Shown here: in pieces, positions 7,441 through 14,728 of the stretch
Layout: each line of letters begins with the position of its first letter
Position numbering within the stretch: the stretch's first letter is position 1
Assembly (NCBI GenBank): GCA_021732005.1
Contig: JAKFVT010000013.1
Span: 1-62,918, forward strand
DNA length: 62,918 nucleotides
Direction of reading: 5' to 3'
Source of the DNA: Mycobacterium sp.
Lineage (GTDB): Bacteria > Actinomycetota > Actinomycetes > Mycobacteriales > Mycobacteriaceae
Program-made: the position numbers and the translations under genes
Notes under the pieces: generated by a model
What the model was told of the DNA's origin: nothing
Seen by the model: the letters and a program-made list of their open reading frames with translations, nothing else
Databases searched by the model: none

Positions 7441-7461
7441 ACAGCACCACGTAACGATCGT

Positions 7462-7644
7462 CTATGGGGTGTGGAGCATCCGAAGTTGTTGGCGCACAGT
7501 GCACCTCGACAACGGGCCATGGACGCTGCCGTCGAATTGGACGCTATAGCCCTCGTCTTGCAGGGCCATCACGGTGTCGGTAGCCGATCCCCCGGCGGGG
7601 CCAGCTGCAGCCGTCGCGGCCAACCCGAGAGCCGCCGCTGCCAA
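7462..7644 (-). CDS. Small secreted protein (mycobacterial PLSxC type)
   Basis: About 60 residues or slightly more. An alanine-rich hydrophobic stretch acts as signal peptide, followed by a short mature region with ALQDEGYSVQFDGSVHGPLS and RCTV. A GY-x-V-Q-x-G-x-PLS-x-C-T-V pattern recurs in many small exported mycobacterial proteins of unknown function. The start is uncertain: the first usable codon in frame is TTG at 7644 without a good ribosome-binding site, while the open frame and hydrophobic character continue upstream to about 7695, where a CTG could serve. It lies 67 bp after the stop of the secreted protein gene at 7712 and may share its transcript. Confidence 0.5.
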   Translation of the reverse strand: MAAAALGLAATAAAGPAGGSATDTVMALQDEGYSVQFDGSVHGPLSRCTVRQQLRMLHTP

Positions 7645-7711
7645 GGCGCCGACCGTGGCGGCGGCGATTGAGTGGCCGATGACTATCGAGAACAGCGTGC
7701 GTCGAACTTGA

Positions 7712-8086
7712 TCAGAACGCGGACTGCCGGGTTGGGCCAGTGGGGGCGATAGGCACGGAGGTCGCCGGAATCCCGGTCACACGAGGCCTCGGGGCAAGCG
7801 GGTCGCTCTGCGCTTGCGCCGTTCGCTGCACCGGAGCCGCCGGCGATTGGCGCCGGGCGGGAGCAGCCGGCGCGGGCGCGGTTTGTGCCGGCTGGGTGGT
7901 GGTCGAGGGATGACGAACGGGATGCCAATTCGGGTCCAGGCCGGCAGAGTGACCGGTTGTGGTCTTCGCCGAAGCGGTGACTTCGACGTGGGGAATATGT
8001 GCGAACGCCGGGGGAGCGACGGTCAATGCGCACGCTACGCCCAGACCGGCCAGAAGTTGTCCCGCCGCTACTCGGGTCGATTTCAT
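7712..8086 (-). CDS. Secreted proline/alanine-rich small protein
   Basis: A 124-residue protein with a typical Sec signal peptide (MKSTRVAAGQLLAGLGVACA, cleavage likely after AFA) and a low-complexity Pro/Ala/Thr/Gln-rich mature part with no cysteine pair or recognisable domain. ATG 8086 is chosen because the longer frame upstream lacks signal-peptide character and would run through the promoter element at 8147-8172. It probably acts outside the membrane; no function can be assigned. Context places it in the putative ECF regulon. Confidence 0.6.
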   Translation of the reverse strand: MKSTRVAAGQLLAGLGVACALTVAPPAFAHIPHVEVTASAKTTTGHSAGLDPNWHPVRHPSTTTQPAQTAPAPAAPARRQSPAAPVQRTAQAQSDPLAPRPRVTGIPATSVPIAPTGPTRQSAF

Positions 8087-8146
8087 CAGTGTGTCCTTAC
8101 GGTTGGTGGTTGAAGATGACTTGCCAACTGGCGCGTATGAAGCAGG

Positions 8147-8172
8147 GTGTCTTCGGGTTTGGGAAGCGTTAC
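8147..8172 (-). promoter_or_regulatory. Putative ECF promoter of secreted protein genes
   Basis: Minus strand: GTAACG (8172-8167), 17 nt, CAC (8149-8147, CACCCT), 61 nt before the ATG at 8086. Same geometry as the other five elements. Confidence 0.6.
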
Positions 8173-8306
8173 GTCTCGGTATCGATGGCATTGGCCGCGG
8201 TTCATCAAACGGCAGGCGCGGTTGATCTCGTTCCCGCCAAGTGCCCCGCTCGTCACACTGACGAACTCGCCGCACTTACTCCCAGACAGCTCAGGGAGAA
8301 ACCGGC

Positions 8307-8332
8307 GTAACGCCAGGCCCGTCTCGGATCAC
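8307..8332 (+). promoter_or_regulatory. Putative ECF promoter of DUF417 copy 2
   Basis: GTAACG at 8307-8312, 17 nt, CAC at 8330-8332 (CACTAA), 48 nt before the ATG at 8380. Together with 8147-8172 it forms a divergent promoter pair. Confidence 0.62.
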
Positions 8333-8379
8333 TAAGACGGGGTAAAGACTGTCTGTCGAGCCTGAAAGGCACACATCTG

Positions 8380-8883
8380 ATGTCGGATGCTCTCGTCGCT
8401 TCGCGAATTCGCTCCCAGTTATCGACGTCGCTCATTACCGCTGGCGAAATCGTGAGTCGATACAGCCTCGTCGTCGTGCTGGCGTGGATCGGATTCGGAA
8501 AGTACGCGAAAATGGAGGCACGGGTGCTCATCGAGCACAGCCCGCTGATGTCCTGGCTCTATGACTTCTTCAGCATTGGTGCATTGGCAAGAACATTGGG
8601 CACGGTCGAGATCGTCGCCGCGGTTCTTATCGCACTTCGGCCGTTATGGCCCAAGGCGTCGGCGGTCGGCAGCGCGACGGCGGTGGTCCTGTTTCTCGGG
8701 ACATTGAGCTTCCTTTTCACGACTCCCGGACTTGTGGCCACGCATTACGACGGCGTTCCCGTCCTTGGTGCTCAACCCGGGCAGTTCCTGCTGAAGGATC
8801 TTGTGCTCATCGGCGTGGCGCTGTGGACGCTAGGAGATGCGCTCGGTGCCTGCTCTAGGGGCGACGCAAGGTCGCTTGTCTGA
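8380..8883 (+). CDS. DUF417 (RclC/YkgB-like) membrane protein, copy 2
   Basis: A 167-residue membrane protein with the same succession of hydrophobic segments and conserved motifs as copy 1: RYSLVVVLAWIGFGKYAKME, HSPLMSWLYDFFSIG, GTVEIVAAVLIALRPLWPK, LGTLSFLFTTPG and FLLKDLVLIGVALWTLGDAL. ATG 8380 aligns with the start of copy 1. It is transcribed away from the secreted protein gene at 8086. Having two divergent family members in one 2.5-kb stretch, both with the shared promoter element, implies related but non-identical roles in the envelope. Confidence 0.88.
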   Translation: MSDALVASRIRSQLSTSLITAGEIVSRYSLVVVLAWIGFGKYAKMEARVLIEHSPLMSWLYDFFSIGALARTLGTVEIVAAVLIALRPLWPKASAVGSATAVVLFLGTLSFLFTTPGLVATHYDGVPVLGAQPGQFLLKDLVLIGVALWTLGDALGACSRGDARSLV

Positions 8884-9135
8884 GTGCGGCGAGACGGAGT
8901 TGACCACCGGCACCGGACGCCTCCGTAAACGCGCGGGCGCCCACGCGTTCATGATCTGCAGAAAATCAGAGAATCGGTGAGCCCTGGAAGTCCCGGGGTG
9001 ATCGAGTGAGCCGCCCGATTGGTGACCTGGGTTGAAGTGGGCGACAGCGCGCGGTACTCGCGTGGAAATCCTTCGCTCACAAGACTCTTGGTGCGACACA
9101 TCTTCGCGTCGAACCTGGCAGCAGAGCCTCAACTG

Positions 9136-9945
9136 CTACGCGATCATCGGGTCGATCGCAGCCCGGGGCACCAGCACGTGCGGGGCGCCGGCTGAGGGGG
9201 GCAACACCGCGCCCTGGTCGAAGAAGAAGATCACCCCGTCGTTGACCACCGCGAAATTCTGATAGTTGGCCGGGTTGTAGAGCGCTCCTGGCACGAACGC
9301 CAACGGTGGCGGCGGAGGTGGCGGGGTGGTGGACGAAGTGCTGGACGGTGTGGTCGTCACCGGCGTTCCGGGTTGGGTGGGCGGCGCGGCCGGCGGCGGC
9401 GGCGGTGCCAGCTGCTGCTGCAGTTCGGACTGAACGATGGGCGCGACGGTTTTCAGCGGATCGTCGACCCGCCACAGCGGCGTGTTGAGCTTGTCGTCGG
9501 GGGCGGCGGTGTAGGTGATCGCCTTGCGGTAGCTCTGGTCCCAGTTGAACGCCTTGTACGTCGTCTGCGAGGACCCATCGCCGAGGTTCTGGGTCACCGT
9601 GAACACCACGGCCTGCGTGCCGCGTGGGGGAACCGCTGAGTTGTACTCCGTCGGCTTGATGCTCAACGTGGCGGGCCTGCTGCCGGGCGCGCCGGACTTC
9701 GCCGTGTTCAGGAACGCGTCGCGCGTCTGGGAGATGTAGTCGGCGACTGATTTCTGGTCCGGGTAGTCCAGCGGGAAGCTGATGTCCACGCTGTATGCGG
9801 CGTCGGAGAGCTGGATCTCGCACGTGCTGCCGGTGTTGCCGCCTTTGAGGTCAGCGCAGTAATCCTTCGGGGCGGCGGCCGCCAGTCCGGAAGAAAAGGA
9901 CATGGCGGCAACTGTGAGAGCCACTGCCGCGCTGAGAAAACGCAT
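9136..9945 (-). CDS. Secreted MPT64/TB22.2-like protein (DUF3298)
   Basis: A 269-residue exported protein. The signal peptide ends near LAAAAPKDYC, followed by the family landmarks CADLKGG, FPLDYPDQKSVADYI, TTYKAFNWDQSYRK and, near the C-terminus, NPANYQNFAVVNDGVIFFF. This is the layout of the mycobacterial MPT64/TB22.2 group, which carries the DUF3298 (RsiV-like) fold. It differs by an inserted low-complexity linker (about residues 170-215) rich in Pro, Thr and Ser. In the family these are abundant culture-filtrate antigens of unclear biochemical role. It stands alone, with 250 bp of apparently non-coding DNA (8884-9135) downstream. Confidence 0.85.
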   Translation of the reverse strand: MRFLSAAVALTVAAMSFSSGLAAAAPKDYCADLKGGNTGSTCEIQLSDAAYSVDISFPLDYPDQKSVADYISQTRDAFLNTAKSGAPGSRPATLSIKPTEYNSAVPPRGTQAVVFTVTQNLGDGSSQTTYKAFNWDQSYRKAITYTAAPDDKLNTPLWRVDDPLKTVAPIVQSELQQQLAPPPPPAAPPTQPGTPVTTTPSSTSSTTPPPPPPPLAFVPGALYNPANYQNFAVVNDGVIFFFDQGAVLPPSAGAPHVLVPRAAIDPMIA

Positions 9946-10125
9946 GGGTTAAACCTCCAGGCAAACGCGGCGCAAGCCGCGACCAACGATCATCGTCACC
10001 ACGCCAGCACAGCGCCCCCGACGGCATCGGCGCTGTATAGCTTAGTTGAGGTGCAGGGTCGGGTCACACCGCCCTCGGTCCCGAGGATTCACCGTGACCG
10101 CTGGCCGCGTGGCGGCGGTGGACTG

Positions 10126-10746
10126 TCAGCTGATCGCCAGCGACGTCATCCGCGGATACAGAATCGCCGGACCGAGCCATCGAGTGACGAAGCGGCGCAG
10201 TTCGATTCCTTCACGCGGCTGCTGCCCGGGATCGGTGAGGATGGATTGCACGGTGCGCAGCATCATTTCGGCGAGTTCACCCAATCCGGTGCTGTCATAA
10301 CCGTGCAGACTCCAATCCACGTCGAATCGGTGAAAGACGGACAGGCAGAACGTGATCGCGGTCTGCGACGTCAGAGAGGTGATGGCTTCCCCCTCGTGTC
10401 GCTGGGTCAGCAGATTCTCCAGCTGGGGATCGCCCGCAAGGTTCTCGATTCCGAACGACACGCTCTCGACGACGGCAGCCACCGGGTCATGGAACCCGCT
10501 GACGTGACGTACAACCTGGTCGATGAACCCGTCGACCGCACGTATTGCGCTGGCCATCAGTAGCGCATCGGCGTTGGGGAAGTAGCGGTACACCGTCTGA
10601 CGAGTGACACCGAGGGTGCGAGCGACGTCGGCAAGGCGTATCGCCGATCCGTGTTCGGCGACAACGTGGTCCACCGCGTCCAGTATTCGGCCAATCGCTT
10701 CCTCGTCCGATGCGGGTGTAGAACCCGCCCAGCCGCGACTACGCAT
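10126..10746 (-). CDS. TetR-family transcriptional regulator
   Basis: A 206-residue regulator. The N-terminal helix-turn-helix at about residues 20-65 reads RLADVARTLGVTRQTVYRYF, the hallmark of TetR DNA-binding domains; the rest is an all-helical ligand-binding and dimerisation domain. Its ATG overlaps the 3' end of the P450 gene by 8 bp, so the two are co-transcribed from upstream of 11992 and the regulator probably controls that operon. The ligand is unknown, perhaps the P450 substrate. Confidence 0.92.
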   Translation of the reverse strand: MRSRGWAGSTPASDEEAIGRILDAVDHVVAEHGSAIRLADVARTLGVTRQTVYRYFPNADALLMASAIRAVDGFIDQVVRHVSGFHDPVAAVVESVSFGIENLAGDPQLENLLTQRHEGEAITSLTSQTAITFCLSVFHRFDVDWSLHGYDSTGLGELAEMMLRTVQSILTDPGQQPREGIELRRFVTRWLGPAILYPRMTSLAIS

Positions 10747-11992
10747 TGCTTGTCGCCAGCTTCTCAGCGTCGAATTCGATGGGAAGCGTTGTCGGCCCGG
10801 TCATTCCGAGTACGGATTTCCACGGAGCCGGGCCGGCGCGATGAGGTGCAGGCAGGCGGCGGGTGAGGACGACAAGTGCTTCGGCCAGTTCCCGGCGTGC
10901 AAGGTTGGCGCCCAGGCAGTAGTGCGCGCCGCCGCCGAAGGTCAGAATCGCGGGCACGTCTTTGCGGGCGATGTCGAAGCGGTCGGCATCGTCGTAGATC
11001 GCCGGATCTCGATTGGCGGCAAAGGTGTTCGCGAGAACGAAGGTCCCCGCCGGGAACAGGTAGCCGCCGAACTCGGCATCCTCGACGGCGGCACGGGGCA
11101 CGATGCAAGCCGCGGGCGAGTGGCGCATGCTCTCCTCGACCGCCTGCATCGCAAGCTCGGGGTGCTCGCGCAGCCGTGCCCATTGGTCGGGATGCTCGCA
11201 GAGCACTTGCACCGATGCCGCCAGCTGGTTTCGCGTCGTATCCGTTCCTGCCATCAAGAAGCCGGCCACCAACCCGCGGAGTTCGTCGAGATTCAAACGG
11301 TCGCCGTCGCTTTCGGCGCGGATGAGCTCCGACAGCAGGTCGTCGGTCAGGGTGTCTCGGCGGGCGGCGACCATGTGGTCGACGTAGGCGTCGAGTTCGC
11401 CCCATGCGCGCATGATCTCGGATTCGTCGAAGGTGGCGTCCGGCTGAAAGTTGAAGGCTTTGAAGATCTGCTCGGTCCAATCCGAGAACAGCTGCCAATC
11501 CTCCGAAGGCGCACCGATCAGCGCGCACATGATCGGAGTGGGGTAGGGGCGCGCGATATCGATCACGACGTCGCAACTCCCGGCGTCCATCACCCGGTCG
11601 ATAAGCCCGTTGACCACTTCGTGGATCGTCTCGGTGAGGCGAGATGTCGCGCGGGGGGTGAACGCCTTGGAGACCAGCTTGCGCAACCGAATGTGTGGTG
11701 CGCCGTCCAGGCCCAGGAGACTGCTCGCCAACTTGTCGAACAGCGGACCTGACGTGATGCCCTGTGCTGCCAGAGTGATGCCCGGTGGCAGACGGAATCG
11801 GTTGTCGCGCAGTATTTCCCGAGCCAGATCGTAGGAGAGGATCTCCGGGCCGAGAGGCCCGATCGCGATGGGCGCCTGCGATTGCGCACTGCGAAGATCG
11901 GCGAAGATGTCGTTGGGTGTGGCGTTGAGGTCGTAACTGAACGTGGGCAGGCCGGCGTCGAAGACGCTGGGAACGGTGCTGTTCGCGTTCAT
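10739..11992 (-). CDS. Cytochrome P450
   Basis: A 417-residue P450 with I-helix motif MAGTDTTRNQL, ExxR in EESMRHSP, the PERF-like region DRFDIAR and heme loop FGGGAHYCLGANLARREL. It is close in type to actinobacterial CYP families acting on terpenoids, steroids or xenobiotics, but I cannot name the family. ATG 11992 is preferred; an upstream in-frame ATG at 12064 would add 24 residues lacking P450 character. Operon with the TetR gene. Inverted repeats at 12052-12137 lie in the presumed promoter. Confidence 0.94.
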   Translation of the reverse strand: MNANSTVPSVFDAGLPTFSYDLNATPNDIFADLRSAQSQAPIAIGPLGPEILSYDLAREILRDNRFRLPPGITLAAQGITSGPLFDKLASSLLGLDGAPHIRLRKLVSKAFTPRATSRLTETIHEVVNGLIDRVMDAGSCDVVIDIARPYPTPIMCALIGAPSEDWQLFSDWTEQIFKAFNFQPDATFDESEIMRAWGELDAYVDHMVAARRDTLTDDLLSELIRAESDGDRLNLDELRGLVAGFLMAGTDTTRNQLAASVQVLCEHPDQWARLREHPELAMQAVEESMRHSPAACIVPRAAVEDAEFGGYLFPAGTFVLANTFAANRDPAIYDDADRFDIARKDVPAILTFGGGAHYCLGANLARRELAEALVVLTRRLPAPHRAGPAPWKSVLGMTGPTTLPIEFDAEKLATSNA

Positions 11993-12051
11993 CGGTGTCT
12001 CGACTTTCCGGTGATGCGCGGATGGGTTGACGATCGGACACATGCATGACA

Positions 12052-12137
12052 AGCGTATGACCACATCGGGGTGTGCGTCAACGGACGCTGGTGTATATGC
12101 AGCTAGATGTGCGGATCACGAGTCCACGTCATACGCT
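12052..12137. promoter_or_regulatory. Paired inverted repeat, possible TetR operator region
   Basis: AGCGTATGAC at 12052-12061 is repeated as its perfect reverse complement GTCATACGCT at 12128-12137. Between them, at about 12058-12080, TGACCACA and TGTGCGTCA form an imperfect palindrome. The region lies directly upstream of the P450-TetR operon. These are candidate sites for the TetR protein at 10126; there is no direct proof. Confidence 0.35.
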
Positions 12138-12232
12138 CTAGCTGAAAATGTCGGGACGGGCGCGCGCTCAAGGGGAGCGGGCGTTCGACAAGCGAATTGA
12201 GCAGAAATGACCAACCGCGGATGGGGATTGCC

Positions 12233-12263
12233 GCCGGGTCAGCGAAAGACTCGCTAACCCGGC
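12233..12263 (-). terminator. Strong hairpin after the HdeA-like lipoprotein gene
   Basis: A 13-position stem with a single mismatch and a 5-nt loop (arms 12233-12245 and 12251-12263, GCCGGGT-type ends). It lies 45 nt after the stop of the minus-strand lipoprotein gene. There is no clear T-run, but the stability and position fit a terminator. Confidence 0.5.
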
Positions 12264-12307
12264 CGCACCCCACCCGCGGGTATAGGTCCTACGCCGAAGG
12301 TCGCCGA

Positions 12308-12592
12308 TTAGCCGTGCGGTGCCTCGGAAATCTTGGTGTCTTCCTTGCCAAGCGTCTGGCAGTACAGCGTCACCGAAGTCTTGGTGGCAGTGATTTCCAG
12401 GTTCGCCGGATCCTGCCCGCTCTTGTCTTTGAGCATTTTGCTGACTTCGTCGTTCTGCTTCTTCTCGTCTTGGGTGAGGAAGTCCTTGCACTTGGTGTCG
12501 CCGCCGGTGTTCACGACCTCTGAGGCCGAGCAGCCGCTCAGGACGGCTGCCGCCGCCGATGCCGCAAGGACGGGGTACACGATTCGCTTCAC
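12308..12592 (-). CDS. Small lipoprotein, HdeA-like
   Basis: A 94-residue protein with a lipoprotein signal (start VKRIVYPVLA, lipobox LSGC followed by SAS). The mature part has two cysteines (KCKDFLTQDEKKQ and LYCQTLG) about 45 residues apart, which could form one disulfide, and a helical region with many Lys/Asp. This resembles small mycobacterial HdeA-type envelope proteins; HdeA itself is an acid-stress chaperone. The family link is by eye only. GTG 12592 has an upstream AGAGAGG. The longer frame upstream is not signal-like and is rejected. Confidence 0.65.
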   Translation of the reverse strand: MKRIVYPVLAASAAAAVLSGCSASEVVNTGGDTKCKDFLTQDEKKQNDEVSKMLKDKSGQDPANLEITATKTSVTLYCQTLGKEDTKISEAPHG

Positions 12593-12687
12593 TGGGAACC
12601 TCTCTCGGTTGGGAACAGCACGCAGATAGTTCACAGATTTCACCGATTCGAAACCCGGAGGTGCGGCGTCACCTGCCGGTCGCGGCG

Positions 12688-13125
12688 TCAGTCGAGATCG
12701 GCAAGCGCCTGGCGAGCGGCTTCCAGTTCGGCCTCGAGCGCGGCGACCCGGGCGGCCTGCTCTGAGCGAGCCTCCTCGATGACTTCGTCGATCGGAGTCG
12801 CCAGATCCTGGTGCAGTTCCTTGGCGGCCCGGGACACCGCGGCCGCAGCGACTGCGAGGTTGCGGGCCACGTACGTGGTGCCCCGCTTGAGTTCGGCGCG
12901 CCATTCCCCGTCGGCGGTACCGGTGACCGTGAGGGTGAGCTCGAGCGTCTTGGTCTTCTTACCGGCTTTCTTGGCCGGCGCTTTCGCGGGCTCGGTGGAC
13001 TCGGCTGGCGCGGGGGACGCCGGGTTTTCGGCCACCGGCGTGTCGATCGGGCGAAGCAACGCGTCCGGCATGTCAGCGTGGGTTGACGGCGCTTCGGTTG
13101 CGTGGGTGTCTAGAGTCGTGGTCAC
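12688..13125 (-). CDS. Ala/Lys-rich actinobacterial protein of unknown function
   Basis: A 145-residue soluble protein. It has a disordered Pro/Ala/Thr N-terminus, a lysine-rich hinge (AKKAGKKTK), a compact beta-rich central part (LELTLTVTGTADGEWRAELK) and a C-terminal coiled coil (ARVAALEAELEAARQALADL). Similar proteins occur across mycobacteria without assigned function. GTG 13125 is chosen because AGGAGG lies eight bases upstream; an ATG at 13164 would bypass that site. The basic segment and coiled coil suggest a nucleic-acid or scaffold role, but this is only a guess. Confidence 0.65.
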   Translation of the reverse strand: MTTTLDTHATEAPSTHADMPDALLRPIDTPVAENPASPAPAESTEPAKAPAKKAGKKTKTLELTLTVTGTADGEWRAELKRGTTYVARNLAVAAAAVSRAAKELHQDLATPIDEVIEEARSEQAARVAALEAELEAARQALADLD

Positions 13126-13250
13126 GTCAAGGTCCTCCTGGACAGCATTCGCGGTGGCTTGCAAGTGCGTTCAGTAGAACATACGTTCGACGCATGGCAA
13201 AGCGATCCGCCGGGCATGTCGTCCGAGAGATGGGCCGACCGGCCGACGAA

Positions 13251-14606
13251 TTACTTTGTTGCTGCGGTGTTTTCGTGACCCACGATCGGGTGGGGTGTCC
13301 GCCGTCCTGTCACCGTGATCCGGCCACCGTGCTCGGGCGTGAGGATGACATGTTTGACCCGCTGCCGTTCACCGCGTTCCGTCGTCGTGGCCAGGTCCAC
13401 CCGCCGCAGCACTTCACGCAGGACCACCCGCATTTCGGCCATCGCGAACGTCGCGCCCAGGCACCGGCGCGCCCCGCCACCGAACGGCAGCCACGTCGTC
13501 GGGCTCAACGTCGCGCCGATCATTCGGTCCGGGTCGAAGCGGTCCGCGTCCGGGTAGATCCGGTCGTCGGAATGCACCAGTCCCACCCCGGGTGCCACCA
13601 TCACGCCGGCGGGCAGCAGATACCCGGCGATCTCCACAGGCTGCTTGAGGATTCGGCCGACGTCGAACACCACCGGTCGACTACGCAGAGTTTCCTTGGC
13701 CACCGCATCCAGGTACTCGTCGTCGCCCGTCTCGGCCGCCCGCACCGCCTTGGCCATCGCCGCGGGATTGCGGCTCAGCCGCTCCAGCGCCCAGGACAGC
13801 CCGGTGGCGGTGGTGTCATGCCCGGCGACGAGCAAGGTCATCAATTGGTCGCGCAACTCCGCGTCGCTCATCGTCCGGCCGGCCTGATCGGCCGCGCGCA
13901 CCAGCATGGCCAGCGCGTCGGTGCGGGATGCCAGGTCCGGATCAGCGCGGCACTCCGCGATCTCGGCATACAGCAGCCGGTCGGCTTCCTCGATGCGGCG
14001 GCGCACCCCGCGCCACGGCAGCCGCTGCTGCAGGCTGGGCGTCCCGATGGCCAGAAGTTGGAACGCCGACAGGTTCAACAACCTCGGCAGCACCTCGCGC
14101 AGCGCGGCCAGCCGGGCTGGATCACTGGCGCCGATCACCAGCCGCATGATCACCTCGAGAGTTATCTGCGACATCTTCGGCGCCACCGGGAACGCCGTTC
14201 CCACCGGCCAACCGGCGATGTTGACGGCCGCGATCTCGGCCATGACCCCAGTCTGGCGCGCCACCGCATCGCGGTGGAAGGGCTCCAGCATCAGCCGTCG
14301 GCGGTCGCGATGCACCTCGTCGTCGACCACCAGTACCGACGCAGGGCCCAGCAGGCCGGACAGCATGGAGTTCGCCTCGCCCGCATGGTAGATCGCGGGA
14401 TCGCCGGCGAACACCTGCTTGATATCGGCCGGATCGTCGAGATACACGAGCGTGCCCATACCGGCGATCCGCAGCGTGAAGGTGTGGCCGTACCGACGCC
14501 GGCACGCCGAGACGAATCGCGGCCAGTAGCGCAGCATGAGCATGGCTTGGGCCACGGGTGGCAGCGCAGGGCCCGGCGGCAGTGTCGACGGCGTCTTATT
14601 AGACAT
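13251..14606 (-). CDS. Cytochrome P450, CYP135/CYP138-like
   Basis: A 451-residue P450. It begins with PPGPALPPVAQAMLMLRYWP, typical of the mycobacterial CYP135/CYP138 group. I-helix VAGHDTTATGLSWALERL, ExxR in KETLRSRP, and heme loop LPFGGGARRCLGATFAMAEM are all intact. The length and the PPGP hinge resemble eukaryote-like CYP4-type fatty-acid enzymes, but the substrate in mycobacteria is not established. ATG 14606 is preferred over 14633. It diverges from the phosphatase gene at 14729. Confidence 0.92.
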   Translation of the reverse strand: MSNKTPSTLPPGPALPPVAQAMLMLRYWPRFVSACRRRYGHTFTLRIAGMGTLVYLDDPADIKQVFAGDPAIYHAGEANSMLSGLLGPASVLVVDDEVHRDRRRLMLEPFHRDAVARQTGVMAEIAAVNIAGWPVGTAFPVAPKMSQITLEVIMRLVIGASDPARLAALREVLPRLLNLSAFQLLAIGTPSLQQRLPWRGVRRRIEEADRLLYAEIAECRADPDLASRTDALAMLVRAADQAGRTMSDAELRDQLMTLLVAGHDTTATGLSWALERLSRNPAAMAKAVRAAETGDDEYLDAVAKETLRSRPVVFDVGRILKQPVEIAGYLLPAGVMVAPGVGLVHSDDRIYPDADRFDPDRMIGATLSPTTWLPFGGGARRCLGATFAMAEMRVVLREVLRRVDLATTTERGERQRVKHVILTPEHGGRITVTGRRTPHPIVGHENTAATK

Positions 14607-14728
14607 GAGTCCAGTATAGGAAGAGAGACGCACCGGGTTCCCGGGATCGAACGAAAAACCTGCGGACGGCGCGAAGTGGTCGACGCGCGTAAGGTTGGAT
14701 CGTCAACTAACCGGACGGCTGAAAGCCC

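Noticed and set aside
7451..7456. Plus-strand GTAACG as a seventh promoter
   Set aside because: There is no CAC after 17 nt and no plus-strand gene downstream; kept only as part of an inverted repeat.
10009..10036. 8-bp hairpin (ACAGCGCC / GGCGCTGT) as a terminator for the TetR gene at 10126
   Set aside because: It lies about 90 bp after the stop, has a 12-nt loop and no T-run, and sits in the promoter region of the DUF3298 gene, so its role is unclear.
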